From positions 1 through 50,847 of the forward strand of contig NZ_JAPHNL010000253.1 of the NCBI RefSeq assembly GCF_026274175.1: a stretch of DNA of 50,847 nucleotides, read 5' to 3'. The position numbers and the translations under genes were made by a program. The notes under the pieces are model-generated. The model saw only the letters and a program-made list of their open reading frames with translations. It was not told where the DNA came from and ran no database searches. Origin of the DNA: Streptomyces beihaiensis. GTDB taxonomy: Bacteria; Actinomycetota; Actinomycetes; Streptomycetales; Streptomycetaceae. This document shows, in pieces, positions 16,158-24,836 of the stretch; the first letter of the stretch is position 1, and every line of letters begins with the position of its first letter.

Positions 16158-18767
16158 TCACAGCCGGGGGTCGACCGGCTCCGACTCGAGCGCGAGCACC
16201 GCGAACACCGCCTCGTGGACCCGCCACAACGGCTCACCACCGGCCAGCCGGTCCAGCGCCTCCAGGCCCAGGCCGTACTCCCGAATCGCCAGGGAACGCT
16301 TGTGGCCGAGCGAACGGCGCCGCAGCACCTCCAGGTTCTCGGGGCGCGTGTACTCCGGCCCGTAGATGATCCGCAGGTACTCGCGGCCGCGGCACTTGAT
16401 GCCGGGCTGCACCAGTCGGCTCTTCCCGTCGCCCTCCTGTCTCACCAGCGCCTCGACCGGCTTGACGACCATTCCCTCGCCGCCGCGCCCGGTCATCTCA
16501 AGCCACCAGTCGACCCCGGCCCGCACCGACTCCGCGTCCGCCGTTTCCACGTACAGGCGCCGGGTCGTCTGCAGCAGCCCGCTCCCGTCGTGCTCGACCA
16601 TCCGGTCGATGAGCGACAGTTGCGTGTCGTGCGGCAGCGCCGCCAGCGAGCGGCCCCGCGCGGCAAGTATCTGGAACGGCGCGAGCCGCACCCCGTCGAG
16701 CCCGTCCGTGGTCCAGCAGTAGCGCCGGTACGCGTCGGTGAACGCGGCGGCGTCCTCGGCCCGGCCGCGCTGGCGCTCCCTCAGCTCCGCCACGTCCACG
16801 CCGCGCGCGGCCGCCGCGTCGAGCGCGGCGAGCGCTCCGGGGAACACGGCGCCGGACGCCGCCCCGACCGCGGCGTACTGCGAGCGCAGCAGTCCGGACG
16901 CCTTGAGCGACCACGGCATCAACTCCGCGTCGAGCAGCAGCCAGTCCGTTTCCAGCTGCTCCCACAGTCCCGCCGCGGTGACGGCGGCACGCACCCGGTC
17001 GAGCACCGCCTCGGTGCGGTCGCGGGCGTCGAAGAACGGGCGGCCGGTGCGTGTGTACAGCGCCCCGGTGACCTCCGGGTCCATCACCCCGAACCGCTCA
17101 CGTGCCACGTCCGCGGTGCGGCACACGAGCACCACCGCCCGCGAGCCCATGTGCTTCTCCTCGCACACGACGCGCGCAACACCGTCGGCCGCGTACTGGG
17201 CGAAAGCCTCCGCGGGGTGCTCCAGGTACCCCTCCACCCGGGAGGTGGCGGTCGGTGCCATGGTGGGCGGCAGGTAGGGCACGAGGCGCGGGTCGACGGC
17301 GAAACGGCTCATCACCTCGAGGGCCGCCGCCGCGTTCTCCTCGCGCACGGAGACTCGGCCGGTGTGCCGGGTCTCCACGATCCGGCGGCCCTGTACGTCC
17401 CCGAGGTCGAGCGGTCTGCCCTCGTGTCCGCCGGGCGCCTCGGAGCCCAGCGGCTTGGCCGGCTCGTACCAGACCCGCTCGGCGGGCACGTCGACGAGCT
17501 CGCGCTCCGGCCAGCGCAGCGCCGTGAGCCTGCCGCCGAAGACGGCACCGGTGTCGAGGCAGATCGTGTTGTTGAGCCAGGTGGCCGTCGGTACCGGGGT
17601 GTGCCCGTACACCACCGCCGCCCGGCCGCGGTAGTCCTCTGCCCACGGGTAGCGCACAGGCAGCCCGAACTCGTCGGTCTCCCCCGTCGTGTCGCCGTAC
17701 AGCGCGTGGGCGCGCACCCGGCCGGAGGTGCGGCCGTGGTACTTCTCCGGCAGCCCGGCGTGGCAGACGATCAGACGTCCACCGTCCAGGACGTAGTGGC
17801 TGACCAGCCCGTCGACGAACTCCCCGACCTGTGCCCGGAACTCCTCGCTCTCCTTGCTCAACTGTTCGACGGTCTCGGCCAGTCCATGGGTGAGCCGCAC
17901 CGCCTTGCCCTTGAGGTGGCGGCCCAGTTTGTTCTCGTGGTTGCCGGGCACGCACAGCGCGGTGCCCGCCCGCACCATCGACATCACCCGGCGCAGCACG
18001 CCCGGTGTGTCGGGTCCGCGGTCGACGAGGTCGCCGACGAAGACGGCGGTACGTCCTTCGGGGTGCGCCCCGTCCACATATCCCAGCTTCCCGAGGAGTG
18101 TCTCCAGCTCGCTCGCACAGCCGTGGATGTCGCCGACGATGTCGAAGGGGCCGGTGAGGTGCGTCAGGTCGTTGAACCGCTTCTCACGCACGACACTCGC
18201 CCGGCCGACCTCGTCGGCACCGCGCAGCACGTGCACCTTGCGGAAGCCCTCGCGCTCCAGGTGCCGCAGGGAGCGGCGCAGCTCCCGGGTGTGCCGGGTG
18301 ATGACGCGGCGCGGCATGCCGGCCCGGTCGGTGCGCTCGGCGTTGCGCGCGGCGCACACCTCCTCGGGTACGTCGAGCACGATGGCGATGGGCAGCACGT
18401 CGTGCGTGCGCGCCAGCTCGATCAGCTGTCTGCGGCCCTCCTTCTGGACGTTGGTCGCGTCGACGACGGTGAGGCGGCCCGCGGCGAGCCGCTTGCCCGC
18501 GATGTAGTGCAGCACGTCGAACGCGTCGCCGCTGGCGCTCTGGTCGTTCTCGTCGTCGGCGACCAGACCGCGGCAGAAGTCGCTGGAGATGATCTCGGTG
18601 GGCTTGAAGTGGGCGCGGGCGAAGGTCGACTTCCCCGAGCCGGAGGCCCCGATCAGTACGACGAGGGACAGGTCGGTGACGGGCAGCGCCCGCACGCCGC
18701 GGTCGGTGCCCGTGTCGGCGCCGGTGGTGGTCAAGGGAGTCGTGGCGGTTGCGGTGGTGTCTGTCAT
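16158..18767 (-). CDS. pnkp: Polynucleotide kinase-phosphatase (Pnkp) of the Hen1/Pnkp RNA repair system
   Basis: An 869-residue three-domain protein. The kinase domain has the P-loop GASGSGKST at residues 40-48. A metallophosphoesterase domain follows with GDIHGC, GDLVDRG and GNHEN (about residues 210-280). The C-terminal ligase-like adenylyltransferase domain contains 'CEEKHMGSRAVV' (nucleotidyl lysine motif) and 'GEGMVVKPVE'. Bacterial Pnkp heals the 2',3'-cyclic phosphate and 5'-OH ends of ribotoxin-cut RNA and, with Hen1, seals them. Its ATG overlaps the hen1 stop (ATGA). The N-terminal 30 residues are a Thr-rich extension that may be unstructured. Confidence 0.95.
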   Translation of the reverse strand: MTDTTATATTPLTTTGADTGTDRGVRALPVTDLSLVVLIGASGSGKSTFARAHFKPTEIISSDFCRGLVADDENDQSASGDAFDVLHYIAGKRLAAGRLTVVDATNVQKEGRRQLIELARTHDVLPIAIVLDVPEEVCAARNAERTDRAGMPRRVITRHTRELRRSLRHLEREGFRKVHVLRGADEVGRASVVREKRFNDLTHLTGPFDIVGDIHGCASELETLLGKLGYVDGAHPEGRTAVFVGDLVDRGPDTPGVLRRVMSMVRAGTALCVPGNHENKLGRHLKGKAVRLTHGLAETVEQLSKESEEFRAQVGEFVDGLVSHYVLDGGRLIVCHAGLPEKYHGRTSGRVRAHALYGDTTGETDEFGLPVRYPWAEDYRGRAAVVYGHTPVPTATWLNNTICLDTGAVFGGRLTALRWPERELVDVPAERVWYEPAKPLGSEAPGGHEGRPLDLGDVQGRRIVETRHTGRVSVREENAAAALEVMSRFAVDPRLVPYLPPTMAPTATSRVEGYLEHPAEAFAQYAADGVARVVCEEKHMGSRAVVLVCRTADVARERFGVMDPEVTGALYTRTGRPFFDARDRTEAVLDRVRAAVTAAGLWEQLETDWLLLDAELMPWSLKASGLLRSQYAAVGAASGAVFPGALAALDAAAARGVDVAELRERQRGRAEDAAAFTDAYRRYCWTTDGLDGVRLAPFQILAARGRSLAALPHDTQLSLIDRMVEHDGSGLLQTTRRLYVETADAESVRAGVDWWLEMTGRGGEGMVVKPVEALVRQEGDGKSRLVQPGIKCRGREYLRIIYGPEYTRPENLEVLRRRSLGHKRSLAIREYGLGLEALDRLAGGEPLWRVHEAVFAVLALESEPVDPRL

Positions 18768-20230
18768 GCTGCCTTCGCCTCCTTCTGCTCAGTCGTCGTG
18801 AACACCGCCATCTGGGTGGGCGGTCCCACCTCGGGGTCGTCGGGTCCGATCGGCGCGAACCGCACGCCGTAGCCGTGGCGCGCGGCCACACGCTCGGCCC
18901 AGGCCCGGAACTCGTCCCGCGTCCACTCGAAGCGGTGGTCGCCGTGGCGCACGTGCCCGGCCGGCAGGGACTCCCAGCGGACGTTGTACTCCACGTTGGG
19001 CGTGGTCACGAGGACGGTGCGGGGCCGGGCGGAGCCGAACACGGCGTACTCCAGGGCCGGCAGGCGGTCCGGGTCGACATGTTCGACGACCTCGCTGAGC
19101 ACGGCCGCGTCATATCCGGCAAGTCTCTTGTCGGTGTATGTGAGTGAGCCCTGGGTCAGTCGCACGCGGGCGGCCTGCCGCTCCCCCATGCGGTCGAGCC
19201 GGAGGCGCCGCGACGCGACGGTGAGCGCGCGCACGGAGACGTCGACGCCGACGATCTGCCGGAACCGGGCGTCCTTGAGCATTTCGTGCACCAGCTGTCC
19301 CTGTCCGCAGCCGAGGTCGAGCACGCGCTCGGCCCCGCTGTCCCGCAGCTCGGTGAGGATGGCCTCGCGTCGCTGGACGGCGAGCGGAACCGGTCTCTCC
19401 TCGGTGTCGCTGTTCTCGTCGACCGCGTTGTCGATCTCCTCGACGTCGCTGTCGTCGGCGTCGGCGAGCCGCACCAGTTCGAGGCGTTCCAGCGCCTCGC
19501 GCGTGAGCGACCGACGGCGTGCCAGATAGCGGCTCGTGATCAGCGTCTGCTCGGGATGTCCGGCCAGCCAGCCGTCGCCCGCGCGCAGCAGCTTGTCCAC
19601 CTCGTCGGCCGAGACCCAGTAGTGCTTGGCGTCGTCGAGGACCGGCAGCAGCACGTACAGGTGGCGCAGCGCCTGCGCGAGTCTCGTCTCGCCGTCGAGG
19701 GCGAGCCGGACATACCGTGACGCGCCCCACTCGGGGAACTGCTCGTCCAGGGCGACAGGCTCGGCCGTGACCGCCCAGCCGAGCGGCTCGAACAGTCTGC
19801 GCACCAACTCGGGGCCGCCGCGCGCGGGCAGCACGGGCACCTCGATGCGCAGCGGCAGCGTCTGCTCGGCGCGCTCGGGCCGTGCCTTGCACACCCCGCG
19901 CAGCGCGCTGGAGAAGACTCGGCTCAGCGCGACGGCGAGCAGCGACGAGGCCGCGTAGGGCCGGTCGTTGACATAGTGGGCCAGCGCCGCGTCGCCCTTG
20001 CCGCCCCGCGCCCCGCTCCTGGAGCGGCGGACGACTGCGACCGGATCGATCTCCAGCAACAGCCCGGCCGTGCACCGCTGTTCGCTCGCCTCCGGGTAGA
20101 AGACGTGCGCAACGCCGTACGATGTCGTGAACGCCTGCGCGTTGTCGGGATGCTTGTGCAGCAGGAAGCCGAGGTCGGTCGCGGGGCGCTCGTGGGTGCC
20201 GGTGGTACTGATCTTCAGGAACACGTACAC
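18764..20230 (-). CDS. hen1: 3'-terminal RNA ribose 2'-O-methyltransferase Hen1
   Basis: A 488-residue protein. The N-terminal half, starting 'YVFLKISTTGTHERPATDLG', is the Hen1-specific domain that binds Pnkp and activates sealing. The C-terminal half is a Rossmann methyltransferase with 'RVLDLGCGQGQLVHEML' (SAM loop) and the metal-binding EVVEH motif plus a downstream His in 'HGDHRFEWTRDEF'. Bacterial Hen1 methylates the 2'-OH at the break before ligation so that the repaired tRNA cannot be cut again. I chose the GTG at 20230 because AGGGG lies 6 bases upstream; the frame remains open far beyond, but that part is antisense to other genes. Another GTG at 20224 is possible. Confidence 0.93.
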   Translation of the reverse strand: MYVFLKISTTGTHERPATDLGFLLHKHPDNAQAFTTSYGVAHVFYPEASEQRCTAGLLLEIDPVAVVRRSRSGARGGKGDAALAHYVNDRPYAASSLLAVALSRVFSSALRGVCKARPERAEQTLPLRIEVPVLPARGGPELVRRLFEPLGWAVTAEPVALDEQFPEWGASRYVRLALDGETRLAQALRHLYVLLPVLDDAKHYWVSADEVDKLLRAGDGWLAGHPEQTLITSRYLARRRSLTREALERLELVRLADADDSDVEEIDNAVDENSDTEERPVPLAVQRREAILTELRDSGAERVLDLGCGQGQLVHEMLKDARFRQIVGVDVSVRALTVASRRLRLDRMGERQAARVRLTQGSLTYTDKRLAGYDAAVLSEVVEHVDPDRLPALEYAVFGSARPRTVLVTTPNVEYNVRWESLPAGHVRHGDHRFEWTRDEFRAWAERVAARHGYGVRFAPIGPDDPEVGPPTQMAVFTTTEQKEAKAA

Positions 20231-20332
20231 GAGTTTCCCCTGCGACCGCCGCGGTGACCAGCGAGTTTCCATGTGGGACGAGACCGCGATTCGGGGCGCG
20301 GTCGCCGCGGGGCCTGCGGGCATCATGGCGGT

Positions 20333-21256
20333 ATGGATCTTCGCGTGTTCACAGAACCCCAGCAGGGCGCCACCTACGAGACGCTGCTCCGCGTCGCGCG
20401 GGCGGCTGAGGACTTCGGCTATGGCGCTTTCTTCCGCTCCGACCATTACCTCAAGATGGGCGCCGCCGACGGGCTGCCTGGTCCCACCGACGCCTGGACG
20501 ACACTTGCCGGGCTGGCCCGGGAGACCGAACGGATCCGGCTCGGAACCCTGATGACCGCGGGCACCTTCCGCCTCCCGGGTGTCCTGGCCATCCAGGTGG
20601 CGCAGGTCGACCAGATGTCCGGCGGTCGGGTCGAGCTGGGCCTCGGCTCCGGCTGGTACGAGGAGGAGCACACCGCCTACGGCATTCCGTTCCCCAAGGC
20701 GAAGTTCGGGCGCCTGGAGGAGCAGCTGGCCATCGTGACCGGGCTGTGGGAGACGCCGGTCGGGCAGCACTTCACCTTCGACGGCCAGTACTACCAACTG
20801 AAGGACTCGCCGGCCCTGCCGAAGCCCGCCCAGGCGCGCGTGCCCGTCCTGGTGGGCGGTCACGGGGCGAAGCGGACGCCCGCGCTCGCGGCGCGGTTCG
20901 CCTCCGAGTTCAACATCCCGTTCGCCTCGCTCGCGGACACCGAGCGGCAGTTCAAGCGGGTCGGCGACGCCGCCCTGGAACACGGCCGCTCGGCCGCCGA
21001 TCTCGTCTACTCCAACGCGCTGGTGATCTGCGTCGGCCGCAACGACGCCGAGGTCCGGCGTCGCGCCGACGCGATCGGGCGTGACGTCGAGGAGTTGAAG
21101 GCGAACGGTCTGGCGGGTTCGCCGGCCGAGGTCCTCGAACGCATCGCCGCGTACCAGGCCGTCGGATCGCAGCGGATGTACCTGCAGATGCTCGACCTCG
21201 ACGACCTGGACCATCTGGAGCTGATCGCCGCCGAGGTGGCGCCTCACCTGTCGTGA
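20333..21256 (+). CDS. LLM-class F420-dependent oxidoreductase
   Basis: A 307-residue luciferase-like monooxygenase-fold protein. It starts 'MDLRVFTEPQQGATYETLLR', followed by 'FRSDHYLKMGAADGLPGPTD', 'RIRLGTLMTAGTFRLPGVLA' and 'LGLGSGWYEEEHTAYGIPFP', which is the pattern of the actinobacterial F420-dependent subgroup. Substrate is unknown. The ATG at 20333 has little ribosome-site support; translation may be leaderless or begin slightly upstream. Divergent from hen1 with a 102-base gap. Confidence 0.85.
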   Translation: MDLRVFTEPQQGATYETLLRVARAAEDFGYGAFFRSDHYLKMGAADGLPGPTDAWTTLAGLARETERIRLGTLMTAGTFRLPGVLAIQVAQVDQMSGGRVELGLGSGWYEEEHTAYGIPFPKAKFGRLEEQLAIVTGLWETPVGQHFTFDGQYYQLKDSPALPKPAQARVPVLVGGHGAKRTPALAARFASEFNIPFASLADTERQFKRVGDAALEHGRSAADLVYSNALVICVGRNDAEVRRRADAIGRDVEELKANGLAGSPAEVLERIAAYQAVGSQRMYLQMLDLDDLDHLELIAAEVAPHLS

Positions 21257-21485
21257 CCGGCGACCGCCGACTGTGCGGGTGACCAGGGTGGTACGCGCCC
21301 CGCGCGGGTGAAAAACCGTCAACCCCGGGTGCGGTGACGTCCCGCCCCAGTGACCCTCCGCAACCGGTGATCGTTGACCCCTGCGGAGCCGGACCGCCCG
21401 GCCCCCGCGCCGGCGGTCGCTGCCGGGCGCCACGAGTTCAACTGCCTTCCCCCACGGGGGGTCGGCGAGGGCCGAGGAGGCCGTC

Positions 21486-21671
21486 ATGTCCCAGGAAGCC
21501 GTGCCCGACCGGGCCGCGCACGAGTCGACCGCGCCGGAGCAAGGCGCCCCGAAGGGCCTGCTGCAGCAGATGGAGGAGCTGATGGCGGCGCTCAACGCCG
21601 ACCTGTCGCAGTTGGACGCCGACCTCCAGCAGCCTCCCGCTTCCTTCCGCCCGGCGTCCGACGACGTCTGA
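21486..21671 (+). CDS. Small acidic hypothetical protein
   Basis: A 61-residue protein preceded by a strong GAGGAGG at suitable spacing, and with amphipathic helix character in its middle: 'KGLLQQMEELMAALNADLSQ' then 'LDADLQQP'. Leucines fall in a heptad-like pattern, suggesting a short coiled coil between disordered ends. There is no signal peptide or membrane helix. No family recognised. It is on its own transcript, 230 bases after the oxidoreductase and convergent with the following gene. Confidence 0.6.
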   Translation: MSQEAVPDRAAHESTAPEQGAPKGLLQQMEELMAALNADLSQLDADLQQPPASFRPASDDV

Positions 21672-21720
21672 CCGCGCCGCCCGGCCGGGGGTCGGCCCGC
21701 CGCCGCGGGCCGACTTCGGG

Positions 21721-22278
21721 TCAGGCGGCCGTGCTCGGATCCGGATCGAGTCCGGCGTCCGCGCCCACGTCGGTGTCCCCGTCCGGGCCCGGCCCCTGTC
21801 CGCACTCCCTCCCCTGCCATGTCCGGGGCGGGCGGCTGTCGCGGTCCGGCAGCCGTCGCAGTATGTCCAGTACGCGGTCCCGTGATTCGTCCGCCGCGTC
21901 GATCGCTTCCATGCATTGCCAGTACGCCCCCTCCTCGAACGACTCGCTCGCCACCCCGACAAGCGCGATGCCCGCGTCGCCGAGCAGTGCGCTCAGGCTC
22001 TCCAACGCCTGCCGCGCATCGCTCAGTTCGGTCATCCGAGCCGCCCGTATTCCTCCTGCCCCCACCATCGGCAGCGCCGAGCCTCCGCTGCCGCGCGCTC
22101 CCGCCTCGCTGAGGCCCAGGGCCTCGCCTCTCAGCTCCGGCGGCCCCTGCATCGCCAGCCGACTGCCGATGGCCTGAGCGAGGGCCTGTGCCTGCCACAC
22201 CTCCCTCATGATGTCCGGCGCGTCCTGGCTCTGCGCCAGGGCCCGCCTGCCGAACCCGATGAGCCGCACCGCATCCAT
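21721..22278 (-). CDS. Hypothetical protein, possibly DUF6099-like
   Basis: A 185-residue protein starting 'MDAVRLIGFGRRALAQSQDA' and continuing 'AWQAQALAQAIGSRLA'-like helices (here 'VWQAQALAQAIGSRLAMQG'), 'ARQALESLSALLGDAGIALV' and an acidic, Gly/Asp/Pro-rich tail. The start at 22278 follows GAGGAAG. From memory it resembles a Streptomyces-restricted family called DUF6099, but I cannot confirm this. Predicted all-helical and soluble; no catalytic motif. Function unknown. Confidence 0.6.
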   Translation of the reverse strand: MDAVRLIGFGRRALAQSQDAPDIMREVWQAQALAQAIGSRLAMQGPPELRGEALGLSEAGARGSGGSALPMVGAGGIRAARMTELSDARQALESLSALLGDAGIALVGVASESFEEGAYWQCMEAIDAADESRDRVLDILRRLPDRDSRPPRTWQGRECGQGPGPDGDTDVGADAGLDPDPSTAA

Positions 22279-22514
22279 CCGCTTCCTCGTCCCGCCCGAA
22301 CTCCGTTTTTCCACTACCCAGAGTGAGGGTGAACGCGGCGAAAAGCCAGAGCTGGCCCGAAATCTGTGGACACGGAGTCCGATGTGGATAACTCAGCGAC
22401 TCCGGAGAGTGACCACAAGGTGAAGGAGCGGACCGTACTGCCCGCCCCTCACCCATCGCCCCCAGCCCTCACCTCCCCCTCGCCCCTCCCCCTCTCGCCT
22501 CTCCCCCCTCGCCG

Positions 22515-22892
22515 CTACGCGCCCGGCAGCGGGAACCGGCGCTCGTTACGGTCGATCTTCGCGGAGAGCGCGGCCAGAGCGTCGACGCCGAGTACCTCGC
22601 ACAATTGCAGGAGATACGCGAGCACGTCGGCGATCTCGTCCTCGACGCGATGTGCGCTGTCCTCGTCCTCCATCACCCGCGTCGACTGCTCGGGCGTCAG
22701 CCACTGGAAGATCTCGACGAGTTCGGACGCCTCCACGCTCAGCGCCGTCGCGAGGTTCTTCGGCGTGTGGAAGGGCCCCCAGTCGCGTGCGGCGGCGAAA
22801 CGCGCGAGTCTGGCCTGCAGGCTCGCCACGTCGAGCGGGGCCGCGGGATCCTGCCCTGTCGGGCCGTTCGGTGGGGTCGCTGGGTCTGTCAC
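22515..22892 (-). CDS. MazG-like nucleotide pyrophosphohydrolase
   Basis: A 125-residue all-alpha NTP pyrophosphohydrolase. The metal-binding motif is visible: 'ALSVEASELVEIFQWL' (ExxE-type) and, after 25 or so residues, 'HRVEDEIADVLAYLLQ' (ExxxD). These enzymes hydrolyse (d)NTPs to monophosphates, either house-cleaning or signalling. The GTG start overlaps the TGA of the upstream AAA ATPase (GTGA, 22889-22892), so the two are coupled. The N-terminal 30 residues are Pro/Gly-rich. Confidence 0.85.
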   Translation of the reverse strand: MTDPATPPNGPTGQDPAAPLDVASLQARLARFAAARDWGPFHTPKNLATALSVEASELVEIFQWLTPEQSTRVMEDEDSAHRVEDEIADVLAYLLQLCEVLGVDALAALSAKIDRNERRFPLPGA

Positions 22893-24055
22893 GGCTTCAG
22901 GTCTACCATCGCCGCGCCGTTGGCCCGCGCCGCCCGGTCCGCGCACGACGCGTCCCCCAGGGCGGCGACGAGCCGGAGGTGCCCGCGGGCGCACACACGG
23001 GCCGCGAGCTCGGCGAGTTCGGTGCTCTGCACCGCGTCGAGCCCCTGGTCGATGCCGTCCGCGAGGACGGTCAGACTCTGGTACGCCTCGGGGACCTCGG
23101 CCGCGGCGTCCACCTCCAGGACGCGTGGCCCGGTGAGCAGGACGAGAGCGAGGGCCAGGTACCTCAACTCGCCGTCCGCGAGCCACTCCACGGGCGTGAT
23201 CAGTCCGTGGCCGCGGTCGATCACGGCACGCACGGATCCGTCCGGGGTCCGCTCGGCGCGCACGTCGGTCACCGGTCCGGCCAGCCCCTCGCGGGCCGCC
23301 CTGACCAGCAGCCCGTGCCGGATGCCGCACTCGGCACGGGTGCGGTGCAGGACCGCCGCCAGGTTGTCGCAGCCGCGCGACAGCCGGTCGGCGCGGGCGG
23401 GCACCGGGGTCCGCATGCGCGCCGGGTCGGGGGCGCACACGAACACCGAGCGGAGTGCCACCACGGCCTGTTCCGCCGCGGCGAGGACCCTGCGCTGTCC
23501 CTCGGTCCGGCCGGAGACGCGCAGCGGGAGCAGGGCGGTGCCGAGCAGGTCGTCGGGGAAGGGCGCGCGGGTGACCGGCACGGAGCCCGCGGTGTGCCAG
23601 GCGGCCTGCACGTCGCGCCGGCCCGGGTCGCGCAGCGCCGTCTCCAGGTAGGTGACGTCAGGTCCGGCCAGGCGCTCGCCGACGACCCGCAGTTCGGGCT
23701 CGGCCTGGACGGCCAGGTCGAGGCGGACGGGCCCCACCGGGCCGTCGACCGTGCAGCCGATGCGGAATCCGCGGCGGCCCAGCGCGTCCGGCCTGGCCCG
23801 CTCCGGCACGTGCGCGCCAGGGTCGGGGAAGACCTCGGCCAGTGTCGCCCCGCCGCCGAGCCCGGCCAGCGCGGTCAGAGCCCGCAGTGCCGCCGATTTG
23901 CCGCTGCCGCTGGGGCCGCAGAGCACGGTGTACGGATGGAGCGGCACGGTGAGGCCACGGTGTTTCCCGAAGGCCGAAAGCCGCAGTTCGGTCACGCTCG
24001 GACGGTCCGGGGCCGGCCCGGGTAACGGGGGCCCGCCCCGCCGCAGCTCGGTCAT
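22889..24055 (-). CDS. AAA-family ATPase, SMC/RecF-like
   Basis: A 388-residue ATPase with Walker A 'VLCGPSGSGKSAALRAL' near residue 45, an ABC/SMC-signature-like 'WLADGELRYLALALVLLTGP' and a Walker B-like 'LTVLADGIDQGLD' near the C-terminus. The opening 'VTELRLSAFGKHRGLTVPLH' is typical of RecF/SMC-type ATPases that begin with a DNA-binding strand. There is no long coiled coil and no Toprim or nuclease domain, so it differs from OLD proteins. It is coupled to the MazG-like gene. Role unknown; DNA maintenance or defence are both open. The start could also be the GTG at 23995. Confidence 0.75.
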   Translation of the reverse strand: MTELRRGGPPLPGPAPDRPSVTELRLSAFGKHRGLTVPLHPYTVLCGPSGSGKSAALRALTALAGLGGGATLAEVFPDPGAHVPERARPDALGRRGFRIGCTVDGPVGPVRLDLAVQAEPELRVVGERLAGPDVTYLETALRDPGRRDVQAAWHTAGSVPVTRAPFPDDLLGTALLPLRVSGRTEGQRRVLAAAEQAVVALRSVFVCAPDPARMRTPVPARADRLSRGCDNLAAVLHRTRAECGIRHGLLVRAAREGLAGPVTDVRAERTPDGSVRAVIDRGHGLITPVEWLADGELRYLALALVLLTGPRVLEVDAAAEVPEAYQSLTVLADGIDQGLDAVQSTELAELAARVCARGHLRLVAALGDASCADRAARANGAAMVDLKP

Positions 24056-24230
24056 ACGAGGAACGTAGGACGTGGCACGGCGCAGAACCGTTTGTCTCGG
24101 CTCGCCTTCCTACGATCGGGGGACTATGCCGTCCGGGATTGCCGCAGCACGGCCGCCCGAGGTGCGGCGCGCCTGGGGCGGGGCTGCCCCTGGCGCCCCC
24201 GCCCGGACCGCCGGACCGCTGCCGCGCGGG

Positions 24231-24623
24231 TCACGAGAGAGCACCCGCGCCCGCGCCCGCGACCAGGCCCTGGACCTCGGTGCCGGGCGGGGCCAGCAGG
24301 AAGACGTTGCGGTCGACGCGGTGCATGCCGCAGCCGAGGCCGAGGACGACGCCGCTGCTGAAGTCCAAAACGCGCTTGGCCACTTCCGATTCGGCGCCGC
24401 TCAGGTCGAGGAGGACCGGCACACCGGCCATGACGGTCTCGGCGACCTCACGGGCGTCACCGAAGACATTGACCCGCAGGACGACGAAGCGGCGGCGTGG
24501 CTCCGTCGCGGCCTCGGGCACCGCCCTGTGGTCGATCGCCGACGGCCACTCGTTGCGACTGCGCAACGGCACGACCTGGGCGAGCCCTTCCCACTGTTCG
24601 TCAGTGACGTCGTGGCTGTTCAC
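24231..24623 (-). CDS. SepF-like cell-division protein (SflA/SflB type)
   Basis: A 130-residue protein whose core 'RRFVVLRVNVFGDAREVAET', 'MAGVPVLLDLSGAESEVAKR' and 'VLDFSSGVVLGLGCGMHRVD' matches the SepF C-terminal domain that binds FtsZ. The N-terminus lacks an evident amphipathic membrane helix, and the gene is away from the ftsZ-sepF-yggT region, which fits the extra SepF-like proteins that Streptomyces uses during sporulation septation. I prefer the GTG at 24623; the frame is open to a TTG at 24668. Confidence 0.75.
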   Translation of the reverse strand: MNSHDVTDEQWEGLAQVVPLRSRNEWPSAIDHRAVPEAATEPRRRFVVLRVNVFGDAREVAETVMAGVPVLLDLSGAESEVAKRVLDFSSGVVLGLGCGMHRVDRNVFLLAPPGTEVQGLVAGAGAGALS

Positions 24624-24836
24624 TGCCCCCACCCCGTCCGGGCTCGCACTGTTGTCTGCACCAGCCAATTCTTACGCGATGTCACCCGTTCAGCCCAACA
24701 GCGACACGGTCCGGAGTCCTGGAAGGCCAGGGTCACCGCTTCGAAGAGGCACTACCGACGCGCTACGAAACGACTGCGAACACACCAGTGTGGGCCGCCC
24801 CCCGCCGGCGCAGCCAGGGTACGCCGCCCGCTCGGT

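Noticed and set aside
20231-22456. Apparent 740-residue N-terminal extension of Hen1 on the minus strand
   Set aside because: The extension reads antisense to the LLM oxidoreductase and small gene, has shadow-like composition, and a good ribosome site with GTG sits at the start of the Hen1 domain.
22889-24055. OLD-family nuclease as identity of the AAA ATPase
   Set aside because: No Toprim nuclease domain after the ATPase, and the partner is MazG-like rather than a helicase.
24069-24230. Possible gene between the AAA ATPase and the sepF-like gene
   Set aside because: Only short frames without ribosome sites or protein-like composition; taken as a promoter gap.
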